NCBI RefSeq assembly: GCF_902167145.1 | Contig: NC_050100.1 | Location: forward strand, 214,266,081 to 214,330,080 | DNA from: Zea mays | Lineage: Eukaryota; Streptophyta; Magnoliopsida; Poales; Poaceae | Direction: 5' to 3' | Length of the DNA stretch: 64,000 bases | In this document: piece by piece, positions 9,823 to 20,487 of the stretch | Numbering within the stretch: position 1 is the stretch's first letter | Layout of the letters: every line of letters begins with the position of its first letter | Translations under genes and position numbers: made by a program | The notes under the pieces: model-generated | What the model saw: only the letters and a program-made list of their open reading frames with translations | What the model was told of the DNA's origin: nothing | The model's database searches: none

Positions 9823-12800
9823 CTTACATAAGATTTGATAAATGAGATTTTTGAATCCTATGATATAGTTTCCTCCCCCTAAACATGTGCATTTCAGAAA
9901 ATAACACTTTTGTACTCAAATGCCAAAAGCACATATTTAGGTCAAAGTATAGACAACTTATATCATACTATTCATAGGGTGCAGTGTGTCATAAAATAAA
10001 CGTGATGCTCATGACATGGAATGCACTTATCAACTTTCTTCATCTTATGTTTTTCTTATGATTCCCCCTTTTGTTAATTATTTCTCCCCTTTTCTAAAAT
10101 AAAGATAAGCTTTAATGCAAAATTTCTCCCCCTTTGTCATAAATCTCCAAAAAGGATACAAAGAATATAAAGGGTAGAAATTATGATTTAAGCAAGATGT
10201 GAACACACTATCATGAAAAGGATCCTTAGATGACAAAAAAGTAATGTAGAAGTGACATGAAGTGATGTACCTTTGCGTTTTACCTTTTCAAGGGGGTGTT
10301 CCAAACTTGTGTTGGATTTAGAATTCATTTGCACGCTCTTGTTGGTATAGTTGTGACATAAGTCCAAGATATCAAATGAAGATTGTCATACTAAATGAAA
10401 GATAAATCTTGATACCTGGAGTCTAGATGTCACCTAGCATTTTCTTATCACAACAAGAGGCAACATGAAAATTGCACAAGTATGGATTATGCAACTAGTG
10501 ATCATGTATGAAAAATATCAATTAAAAAACACCAATTGATACAATTTGATAGATAAATAGATCACTAATAGCATATTACACTAAGTTCTACTCAAGTTTT
10601 AGTGCGCACATATATATATGAATTCAATTGATATCCGTTGAAAGTACTTATTTGCATGTTAAAGTACCATTGGCATAAAAGGAGTATCAATTGAACATAA
10701 TCATGCAACATAAGAAACATGTGCACTATTTAATCAAGTAAGTTCTAGACAGGAGAATTTATAAGCTATGCTACTTTAGACATTTGCAATCCAAAAGGAT
10801 GTGATACATGTTTACCAATTTTAGATGATGTTGGAGTATCATATAAAAGAGAAACTCATTCCCTTATGAAATGTATAAAAGATACATTTATTGGAGCAAA
10901 GAATTTTTGATACCCATCAAATTTGCAGTGGAAGCGATTGTCTTTGCTTGAAGATTCCTTTCTAATTTGAGACTACACACATAGTAGACTTGAAAATGAA
11001 GTTAGTCTCAAAGATTCAAATTATAGACTATTCTCCCCCTAAATGTGTGCATGCAAGTGATGAATACTTGTTTAGCTTATGCACTTGGACTTGTGAGGCC
11101 AGGGGATTAAGTTCTACAATTTGAACCTTGGTACAAATAAGATATAAACAAGTGAAATTGTACCAATTTAAGGAATTACTCATAATCAAAAAGGTATACT
11201 AATAGACATGATATGCAATATTTTAAGCCAAGATTCTTGAGAAGTTAGCATGTTTGGCTCATACCTCACTAAGATGACTTAAGACTAACTTATGATATCA
11301 CCACAAAAGGTATTAATCAAATATCTAGAGATTCTTTAATCGTCACCACAAGTGCAACCTTATGATGTGACTTAAGATATTGCATATACATGCACACACT
11401 AGCATGTAAGAGCCTAGAAAAAAAATGTAATACAATAGTTCATGGAGTGACACACCTTTGTTCTACGCCACATGGTCTCCATTATAATCATGAATTTCCA
11501 TCTTAGCTCTTGATAAGCTTGACATTTCAAAGAGAAACTTATCCTCTCCAAACGATTAAGAGAAATTCATTTTCATTTCTATGGAACCATTCATCCTCAT
11601 TTGATGTTCTCCAAGGTGTGAGACTACACAACATGAACTTGAAAGAGATCATTAGTCTCACAAGATATAGGCTAAACTCTCCCTCAATTTGTGCATGTAA
11701 GAGTACACAAAGTACACTTATTCACATCAACAATACGAGGTTAAAGGAGATGTTTGCACTATATCTTGGTTGAACATAACATGCTTTACATAGATAATGA
11801 AAATTAAACCAATTGAAAGTTTAAGAATTGAAAGTATATCAATTGAAATCTTGAAGGGTAAAGCATGCTAATATGAACCTCAAACCTCATAATGAAGGAT
11901 ATTATATAAATATATCGCTACATCTTCATTATTTGGTTGACAAAAAATATAACTCCCTTCTTGAATCACTATGATTTCTTTTCTCTTTATGATTCCATCC
12001 AACCAAGCGATCTTGAACTTCATTCATCTTTGCTTGGTTCGATCATGCTTGATATGAGACCCATTGAAACTTAATGATTGAAAGAACCAAGTCTATTATA
12101 TTTGTAGATTTTGAATCCATCTTGAAAGCACTTGGAAGGACCTTGTTGAAACACATAGAAAAGAGAGCATTAGAAACACAAGAGAGGGTTTCACAAATGA
12201 TGATCCTTATATGTGGATGGAAAATGAATCATCATTATTGAAACCTAAAAGGATAGATTAAATTCCTTTAAATTAGTGCACACATATAGTTGATGTCAAA
12301 GTTATATGCACTATTGAACATTTTATATTGCAAGGAATTTAACCTATACTATGGTACATCCCAATAAGAATAGAATACTAAAACAACTGAAGGAGAGAAA
12401 GTTTTCATACCTTGGCCTCTTATCAACTTCTTACTTTAGTTGAATAGTATCCTTTAAGCTTGTGATTTATCCAATTTAAAACAAGCACCATCTCTTAACA
12501 TAGATTTTCTAAGGATAAACTCAACACAAGAGATGGAATTAGTAGCACAAGCACTAGTTTCTTATTTAGCAACCCTTTTATATGTGGAAGACAAGCATGT
12601 TGCTAAAATAGAGAAACATCATAATATGGACTAAATTTCCTTGAACCCTCATGCATAATATATTTTGAATGACATGGATAATATGCATGGTTATTCAATG
12701 AAGTCTAAAGGGATGACTTAATCCATATTATGGTGAGTGTCTAATATAGAAGAATCAAATCCAAATTAACTAGATAGAGAATACGTCACATAATTTTGGA

Positions 12801-13079
12801 TTGTTCACCATATGATAATATTCATTCATCTTCCAATTGGACCTTTATTTCATAGTCAACAACTGATGTATATCCTCAAGTGCTTCTTTTCCCTTAGTGG
12901 CTACACAAGTCACAAAAGAGATAAGATTTGAAAATAATATGCACTTGAGATTCAGTTGTTACCACCCTTGCTACTATCTCCAAATATGATTTATACATTC
13001 ATTATTGAGCACCCAACTTGATCCATTGAAGGAGTGATCCTGCAAAACAAGTTTAAGCTTCGTGTCTTGGTACCCAATT

Positions 13080-13150
13080 TGAATTGGGTCCTTTGAGATT
13101 AGTAGTAAGAGCCTTGGGTACCCACACATTTCTTATTGTGGCCTTTCTCT
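13080..13150 (-). pseudogene. Relic of the gag C-terminus in the non-coding region
   Basis: Minus-strand translation in one frame gives WVPKALTTNLKGPN followed by NWVP. This matches the C-terminal signature of the intact gag at 15413 (WVPKYLLANLGGPI...WVPK) and of the Opie-type gag. It lies about 2.3 kb downstream, in element orientation, of the intact copy, at the head of the duplicated non-coding module. Confidence 0.7.
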
Positions 13151-15412
13151 TTGTGTAGGCACCAACATATACTTGACAACCATCTTACATGGTTTCAAGT
13201 CAATATTTAATCACATAGATAAAAACTAGAGTTAAGAATAGGAGCCTTTTCTCCTTTTATTAATACATCATTGTGTTGCCTTCTTGATGATGAACCTACC
13301 TTGACTTTGGGTGCACCTAGCTTATCAAGGTTAGTCGCACAAGCATTCATATCATAAAGACAAGTTATGCATGGAATTTACAACTTAGTGATCCAATTCA
13401 ATGTGAAGCATATGGATACCGATTGAAGTAGATTTCTAAGATATCAAAATATGGGTTTCCAAAATTTAGAGAGTATGGATCACTAATTGTACCTTTTACA
13501 GTTTAAAAATCATATCCATGTTAGTGCATATGTATGTGATGAATATCAATCAAAAAGATTCTTATGCACTTTTAGAATTAATGACAAGGGAATTTTAAAC
13601 TGCATCAAGAGTAGCTATTTAGAAAACAAAGATTACAATCCATATGAATGAGATACAAATTTACCATTTTGGATTGTCTTAGTATAGCTTACTCAAGTGA
13701 AACTTATTCTATGACACAAGATATATAATGTTCTCCCACTAGATATGTGCATCAAGTATTTGAATGACTTGCCACATGCACTTTCAATTCAGTTAAGAGT
13801 CTCATGAGGAGTACATTACATATCATGGTCAAGGCATGACAAATTTGCAATGAATTAACTTATGCCTAAGAATACTTACCACCATATAAAACATACCATT
13901 TGTTATACCAATTTGATAGATCTTACTATCTGTGGTGGTGTCACCTTAGTATTCTTCTTTTCTTCATTCGTGGAGACTTCCTTCTTTAGCTTGTTATCTC
14001 TTTTCCTTTTAAAACTAGTTGAAAAGCACTTTGAAAAGAGGTATTAGTAGTACAAGGAAGTATTTAATGAATGATGATATTTATATATGAATGGCAAACA
14101 AATCATCATTTATGAGGCATAAAGGCATAAATTAAATTCCTTTTAAGTTAGTGCACATGGATGAGTGAATTAATATTATGCACCAATTTACAAATTTAAG
14201 CCAAAAAAAATTAACTTTCATATTGACATTCCTTTCCATAGAATATATTATTACCAATTGAAAGAATGCCACTTGGAAGGAATTACTATTGATCAACTAC
14301 CAATTGAAGCAATTGGTTCCATACCTTTGCCTTGAGCATTCCTAATCTTTCTTTTAGGTGAAGATTAACCTTTAATGCTTGTGATTTTACCAATGAAAGA
14401 GCACAATCTCTACTTATGAATTTCCATGGAATATCTTAAAAGAGATTGTATTAGTAACACAAGCAATAGTTTCCTATTTAGCAACCTCTAGTATATGAAT
14501 GACAAGAAGGTTACTAAAACAAGGAAACCTCATGATATGAACTAAATTACCCTTACAAGCATCATGCATAACATCAATTGTAAAAAAAGATGAAAGTAGC
14601 ATGATTATTTAATTAAGTTTACATGGCAAGTTTAATTCATAGCATGGTGAGTGATTAATGTAGAAGACTCAAAACCAATTTAAGAAAGAATGAATACATC
14701 ACATAGTATTGGTTCGATCTTCTTTGAATGTTGAATGGCACACTCCATTTGGGAAACACATTCTCATGTTGTGAAACTACATAAATCACTTAGATAAAAA
14801 CATTAGTCTCACAACTCTAGTCATATAGAGAATTTCCCTTTTGGTAAGTGCTTTAAGAATTTGAATTTCTTACTTAGCACTCTATTCATTTAAGAACATG
14901 GGATAATCCTCTTTATGTCTAGGTCATGGCAATAATACGATAATCAATTTGAAATATGCCACAAGATACATACAACCAATTTAAAGCATGTAGATTGTCA
15001 TAATATAAAAATATGAACTTGCAATCTACCATATAATTAGATCCTTTCCAAAGCAAGGTAAAATCTTTTAAGTTCATTCTCAAGTGCTTCATTTTTCCTA
15101 TGTGGATACAAAAGACACAAAGGAATATACCAATTAAAAGCAATGTGCACTTAAGAATTAATTGTTACCATCCTTTGGATATCACTTGGTTGTAGGCCTT
15201 TTGCTTGATTCCCACAAAGATTAATCCTTATTCCCTACAACACAAGTTCTTGCTAGAGATGAATATGAAGTTAGTGATATAACAACTCAATTCATCTTTG
15301 GGTCAATCTTAAAGGATAGACAATGTAAGATTGATAGCTTGAGATAAGAATTGAGTTAAACCGCTCAAGCACCCCAAAGCTTCATATCATCTCTGGGTAC
15401 CTGCAAAACTTA

Positions 15413-16987
15413 TTAAGTACATTTTGGTACCCATCTTTGGATGGGTCCACCAAGGTTAGCTAACAAGTACTTAGGCACCCAAATGGCCTTTGTGCTAGTT
15501 TTAGGTGAACTAATTACCTTTCTAGCACAAATGTCATTTTTGGGTCTCCTAAGCGAATATGAATGAATTGACATGGTAGACTTAGGATACTTACTCATGG
15601 GACAATCCTTGCATATGTGTCCCTTTCTTCGGCAAGTGTAGCAAATCTGATTTTTAATTTTGCAAGACTCCTTCTTGCCTTGCTTCTTGTTTGCTACATG
15701 GTTAGTGAGCCTCTTTCTTTCTAAAGTTAAGCCACTATCTTTTATGTAGGGACATGACTTAATCTCATGTCCCTTCTCATGACATTGATAACACTTTCTA
15801 GTGCATCTTCTCTTATTTGGAAGAGTGGCTTGTTTGTTACCTTGTGTGGAGCATGTGGAGACGTGGTTGAGGCACTTGTCATGAGCTTTGGATTTCTTAT
15901 CTTGATGTTTGATCATGACTTTCTTGGAAAGCTTGGTATTCTTTTGAAGGGGTTTTGTGCATGCTACGGTTGTCCCCTTTTCAAGCTTCTTCACCATGTT
16001 ATCACGGTTATCTTGAGAAGGTTGAGCATGACACTTTCCCTTCAATTGAATCAAGCTCCTTCTTAGCCTCTCATTTTCTTCCTTGAGCTCATTGTTTTCT
16101 TTTGCATAGGAAACATTACTTGTTCCTGAAAATTCTAGCTCAATGGAAGATTGGCTTTCTTGAGAGCAACATTTGTTAGCACATGGTAATATAGTTTCAA
16201 TTTCAACATATGTGCACATGTGAGGTTGGTATGATTTCAAATTAGTTAACACAACCTCATGAGCCATTTCTAACATGATATGTGAATCCATAAATTTATT
16301 ATGAGAGCACACAAGCATATCATGTTTTTCTTGCAAAGCTAGATTTTCAATATTTAGCCTTTCTATCGTGTTCTTGAACATAGTATTTTTATTTTCTAAT
16401 TGAGCAATATATGATGAATGATTAACAGCTTTAATTTGCTCAATTGAAATGTCTTTATACCTTTGGACCAAATCATCATGAGAGCACTTTAGCTTTTCAT
16501 GCTCTTTGGTCAACTTCTCCAAGTCTTTGATTTTTTCGATGAGGATATCTTCTTGCTTATGAAGCATTTCCTTTTGTTCTTCCGCCCTTTTCATGAGTTT
16601 GAGCAAGCTCATCCGGTTCTTCTTACTTAGTTGAGCGAAGAATTTTTGAAGATCATCCTCATCTTCACTATCACTTTCATGCTCCTCCTCATCCTCACTT
16701 TCGCTTTCACTGTCACTCTCATTAGCAACAAAGCACATATGAGAAGTGGATTTGAAAGACGAACCTTGTGAAGAGGTGGATTCGTCGTTTGGTCTCCATC
16801 GATCATTTTCTTCTTCTTCAATAATGTTCTTCGCCTCATCTTCCATCATTTTGAGGAACATCCTTTCGGCGATTCTCATGGCAAGGTCTATTGCCCTAGG
16901 ATCAACATCTGCACCAAAAGATGAAGTCGAGACAACCTCAACTTTTTCAAGCTTAGAAGCACTTTCGTTTCTTAGTCCCCCCGACAT
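15413..16987 (-). CDS. Gag-like protein of the TR-GAG element
   Basis: The 524-codon ORF starts about 40 bp from the primer-binding site. The N-terminus (MSGG) recalls the Opie gag start (MSG). It is followed by an acidic Ser/Glu/Asp tract (~95-125), long Leu/Glu/Lys-rich probable coiled coils (~125-320), and two CCHC knuckles (CYQCHEKGHEIKSC ~398 and CYTCRRKGHICKDC ~449). It ends with the WVPK...GGPIQRWVPK signature. The related gag at 61981 has about 110 extra N-terminal residues resembling the UBN2 gag fold; here that part is absent. The protein likely binds RNA, but whether it can build particles alone is doubtful. The frame is open, with no stops. Confidence 0.85.
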   Translation of the reverse strand: MSGGLRNESASKLEKVEVVSTSSFGADVDPRAIDLAMRIAERMFLKMMEDEAKNIIEEEENDRWRPNDESTSSQGSSFKSTSHMCFVANESDSESESEDEEEHESDSEDEDDLQKFFAQLSKKNRMSLLKLMKRAEEQKEMLHKQEDILIEKIKDLEKLTKEHEKLKCSHDDLVQRYKDISIEQIKAVNHSSYIAQLENKNTMFKNTIERLNIENLALQEKHDMLVCSHNKFMDSHIMLEMAHEVVLTNLKSYQPHMCTYVEIETILPCANKCCSQESQSSIELEFSGTSNVSYAKENNELKEENERLRRSLIQLKGKCHAQPSQDNRDNMVKKLEKGTTVACTKPLQKNTKLSKKVMIKHQDKKSKAHDKCLNHVSTCSTQGNKQATLPNKRRCTRKCYQCHEKGHEIKSCPYIKDSGLTLERKRLTNHVANKKQGKKESCKIKNQICYTCRRKGHICKDCPMSKYPKSTMSIHSYSLRRPKNDICARKVISSPKTSTKAIWVPKYLLANLGGPIQRWVPKCT

Positions 16988-17028
16988 GATCTTTTCCTCA
17001 CGCGGTTAAGCGTTAGAACGAGGATTAG

Positions 17029-17040
17029 GCTCTGATACCA
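17029..17040 (-). promoter_or_regulatory. Primer-binding site, tRNA-iMet type
   Basis: TGGTATCAGAGC on the minus strand, two bases inside the 5' LTR, complementary to the 3' end of initiator tRNA-Met. This is usual for Ty1/Copia elements. Confidence 0.93.
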
Positions 17041-17783
17041 ATTGAAAGTTGCCTAGAGGGGGGGTGAATAGGCAAGTTAAAACTTTTTCAACAAAAACTA
17101 GAAGCAAACTGGGTAAAACTGAATTGATCTCGAAATTCACCCAGTTAACTTTGGAAATGAGATGTTCTAAATGATCCACAGGGTTCAAAGTAGTAGATCT
17201 GAGAAGGGCACTTCTCAAAATCCACACACCAAAAAGATATAAACAATCTTCCACGGAATGGTGAGAGAACGAAGAACATGAACAAACACAATGAACAAGA
17301 ACACAAGAGACACAAGATTTATCCCGAGGTTCGGTCACACCACCAAGGTGCCCTACTTCCTCGTTGAGGCGCCCACAAAGAGCCGGGTCTCTTTCAACCC
17401 TAATCCTCCCTTTGCCGACCACAAAGGTCAAGCCCACACACTAATCTTTGCTCAAACGAGCGGGTAATACAAACTTTCTTGTGGTCTTCCACAAGATTTG
17501 GAGACTCACAAGAGACACCTAGTCGTCTAGGAGCTAGAAGCTCCAAGAGTAATGAATCCACAAAGAACTCGATGTAGTACCAAAGCTCGAATGAAGAAGA
17601 AGAGCAAGAGAGATTTAGAGATGAAGCACAAAACCGCAGCTCTCAAGCTCACTCAAAGATTTATCTCCAAAGATTTGAAATGGGAGAGGCAAGAGATGTG
17701 TGTGAGAGAGAGGGAGGTGTTTCTTGGGTTAGAAATGGAGTTCAAATCGTGCTCACTGCTTTGGGGAGAGAGGTAGGAGGTAG

Positions 17784-17789
17784 TATATA
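17784..17789 (-). promoter_or_regulatory. TATA box in the 5' LTR
   Basis: TATATA, against TATATATA in the 3' LTR. It sits between the palindrome blocks and the R/U5 part. This copy would drive the element's genomic RNA. Confidence 0.6.
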
Positions 17790-18181
17790 GTGGGAGCTCA
17801 AAACTAGCCGTTGGGCAGAATTTTCTGCCTGAGGGCGGTTGAGCCTCCCCCTAGGGCGGTTGAGCCTCCCCTGGCAGGTCAGGCAGACTGTCTGCCAGTC
17901 TGACTGGCAGACTGACGCGCAGACTGACCGCAGACTGGTCAAAGTTGACCAAAACCAGTTGAACCGCCCAGGGGGGGCGGTTGAACCGCCCCTGACAGCT
18001 CCTGGCGACCTGTTTGCCAGTCTGACTGGCAGACTGCAGATCAGAGGTCAGAGGGGTCAGAGACCAGCTGAACTGCCCCTCAGGACCAGTTCAACTGGTC
18101 TTGACCAGAGAGTTTAGGAGAGAAAACCCCAGCTCAACTTCCCGGAGGCAAGTTCAGCTGGTGTATGGTCAAAGAGGTTCA

Positions 18182-18511
18182 CAGCTGAAGTCGAGTTCAG
18201 CTGAAGTTCAGCCCAGCTGAAAAGCTCAGCTCAGCTGAAGTTCAGCTCAGCTGAAAAGCTCAGCTGTAGCTGAAGAAGCTCAGCTCAGCTGAAGAGCTCA
18301 GCTGCAGCTGAAAGAGCTCAGCTCAGCTGAAAAGCTCAGCTGTAGCTGAAGAAGCTCAGCTCAGCTGAAGTTCAGCTCAGCTGAAAAGCTCAGCTGTAGC
18401 TGAAGAAGCTCAGCTCAGCTGAAGTCCAGCTCAGCTGCAGCTAAAGGAGCTCAGCTCAGCTGAAGTCCAGCTCAGCTGAAAAGCTCAGCTGCAGCTGAAC
18501 AAGTTCAGCTG
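18182..18511. repeat. CAGCTG tandem array (5' LTR)
   Basis: Same array as 8439-8768, with no difference seen by eye. In this LTR it lies about 400 bp upstream of the active TATA box in element orientation. Confidence 0.92.
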
Positions 18512-19525
18512 CTTTTCAGCAAGAACACTCTAGGTTTCTCAAACCTAACCATGGTCAACCAAATAATGTTAAAGAGATTTTTGTTTTTTCAAAAATAGCT
18601 TTTGAATATAGAGGTTTGAGCTTTGGCAAACACCAACCTTCTTTTTGGATCCCCCTTTATAGTACGACGATTCCTATACTCAAGTTAAATAAAATAAATT
18701 GAAGTAAACTCCTTGAGTCATTGGTGTCTCATGTGTGATTTCTCCATGGCATTGCTTCATAAGGATCACAAACATCTTTGTCTCACCTTTTGAAGCAAAC
18801 TCAAATCAAACCCAGTGACTTGTACCATATCACCTTATATGAGTTCAAATCATGGCTTCAAGTCACCTTACTGATGCATCAACATGTTATAACTCTTCAT
18901 AGCTGATTAGTTCATCGACTTAGTGCAAGTACTCTCTTCTTCACCTTAGCCATGGTACCTCGGTCTACAAGCCGTCGCTTGACCTTCACCTTCGCTTAGT
19001 TCCTCGAAGCCCTTTCCTTGCTATCTTCACCCTATCAAGCCATTCTTGAGTCACATCAAATTGAGCATCCATTGAGAGAATCATTTCTTCAATATTGTGA
19101 ACCTTGCTTGAATGTCTTCTAGATATAATTGTCAAGATCAATCAAGCTCTAGTTTGATTCTCATAGAAGCATATATGGACTGATAGTAATATGGTCAAGC
19201 CAATTCATGATTCCTCATATCTTATTCTCTTTGGCTTGACCAATCCTCTAAATCACTTTGTCCTCTATTCTGGTCATATGTATGTAGTGATTTCTCAGGT
19301 CTTGTCCATATATTCAAACCAATATAGAGATCATATTATATCCATTTGCATTGTCTCATTGGTTATTTAACCTCGTGTTGAACCTTTGTTCACTGATCAT
19401 TATACACTATTCAAGTATGTTCATCATACTGAATTTCCTGTTCAACACTTAGCAAACTCGTTAGACCTTTAAATGTGTTGTTATCCAAATCACCAAAACT
19501 CACAAAAGGGATGAATGCACTTTCA

Positions 19526-20487
19526 GGCACAACCGTGGACAGACTAAACAACACTGCATCCATATGGGGACGTCGAGACAAGGCATCTGCCGCCCCATTC
19601 TCAATTCCTTTTTTGTAGACCACACGATACTGAAGTCCCAGAAGCTTAGAAAACACCCGCTGCTGCCACGGTGTATGCAATTTCTGCTCAGTCAAATGGG
19701 ACAAACTGCGATGGTCAGTGAAAATGAGAAACTCAGCATGTAACAAGTATTGTCGCCACTGAGTAACAGCTAAAATGATAGCCAAGTACTCCTTCTCATA
19801 CACAGACAAGCCTTGATTCTTGGGTCCAAGGGCTTTGCTCACAAAGGCCAAGGGATGACCTTCTTGTAGTAACACAGCACCGACCCCTACCCCCGAGGCA
19901 TCAGCTTCTATGGCGAATGGAACTTCAAAATTGGGCAGTGCCAAGACTGGAGCTGAACATAAGGACTGCTTCAGTGTGTCAAAGGCAACAGTGTGGTCAT
20001 GAGTCCACACAAATAATACTCCTTTTTTCAATAGAGTAGTCAGGGGCTTAGCAATCATGCCAAAATGTCTGACAAACTTCCTGTAATACCCAGCTAAACC
20101 AAGGAAGCCTCTAAGTTCCTTAGAATTGGTAGGAACAGGCCAAGATTTGACAGCCTCAACCTTATTAGGGTCTGTGGATACTCCTTTACTGCTGATCACA
20201 TGTCCCAAATAAGCAATCTGCTGTTGAGCAAAGGCACACTTTGATAGCTTAATATACCATTGATCCTGTAGCAGCAACTGCAACACTTGGCTCAAATGAT
20301 TTAGATGATCCTCCCAAGTCCTACTATATACCAGGATGTCATCAAAAAATACCAATGCAAACTTCCTCAATATTGGAGCCAATGTGGTGTTCATAGCGCC
20401 TTGGAAGGTAGCTGGGGCACCAGACAAGCCAAAAGCCATGACTCGAAATTCGAAATGCCCGTGGTGTGTCTGGAATGCGGTCTTATA
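19526..20487 (-). pseudogene. Reina-like pol, RT catalytic part and RNase H
   Basis: Follows an in-frame TAG at 20488-20490. Contains the RT block MAFGLSGAPATFQ, the catalytic FFDD box (FFDDILVYS), the LGH and LRGFLGLAGYYRKF connection blocks, and RNase H motifs (EADASGVGVGAVLLQ, FTDHRSL). It ends at the GGCAC junction with the nested element and resumes in frame at 7292. Confidence 0.9.

Larger units (their letters stand above)
9783..15412 (-). other. Long non-coding interior of the TR-GAG element
   Basis: About 5.6 kb of AT-rich DNA with no ORF above ~90 codons and no pol motif. It is not random: diverged direct repeats are visible. Examples are 12540-12660 with 14445-14575 (cytosine-poor text around ATTTAGCAACC), 12160-12310 with 14040-14165 (around TAAATTCCTTT), 12880-12985 with 15075-15195, and three versions of a GAGACTACAC...TTAGTCTCA stem near 10967, 11620 and 14765. 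Purine tracts recur on the element strand. It may be packaging or structural RNA, or just decayed duplicated 3' sequence. Confidence 0.75.
7298..19525 (-). mobile_element. Sirevirus-like LTR element with gag but no pol (TR-GAG type), intact
   Basis: This 12,228-bp element has two LTRs of 2,485 and 2,483 bp, a GGCAC duplication, a tRNA-iMet primer site next to the 5' LTR (17043-19525) and a polypurine tract next to the 3' LTR (7298-9782). The LTR tip (TGAAAGTTGCCTAGAGGGG on the plus strand) resembles those of the Opie-type and 60300 elements. The 7.3-kb interior holds a gag-like ORF at 15413-16987 and about 5.6 kb with no long ORF. No protease, integrase, RT or RNase H was seen. Mobility would therefore need proteins from another element. 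The only LTR difference I found is one TA unit at the TATA box, so insertion was recent. Confidence 0.9.
17043..19525 (-). repeat. 5' LTR of the TR-GAG element
   Basis: Matches 7298-9782; the only difference I found is one missing TA unit in the TATA box. The minus-strand start is at 19525. The LTR terminates at 17043 beside the primer site. Confidence 0.95.
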
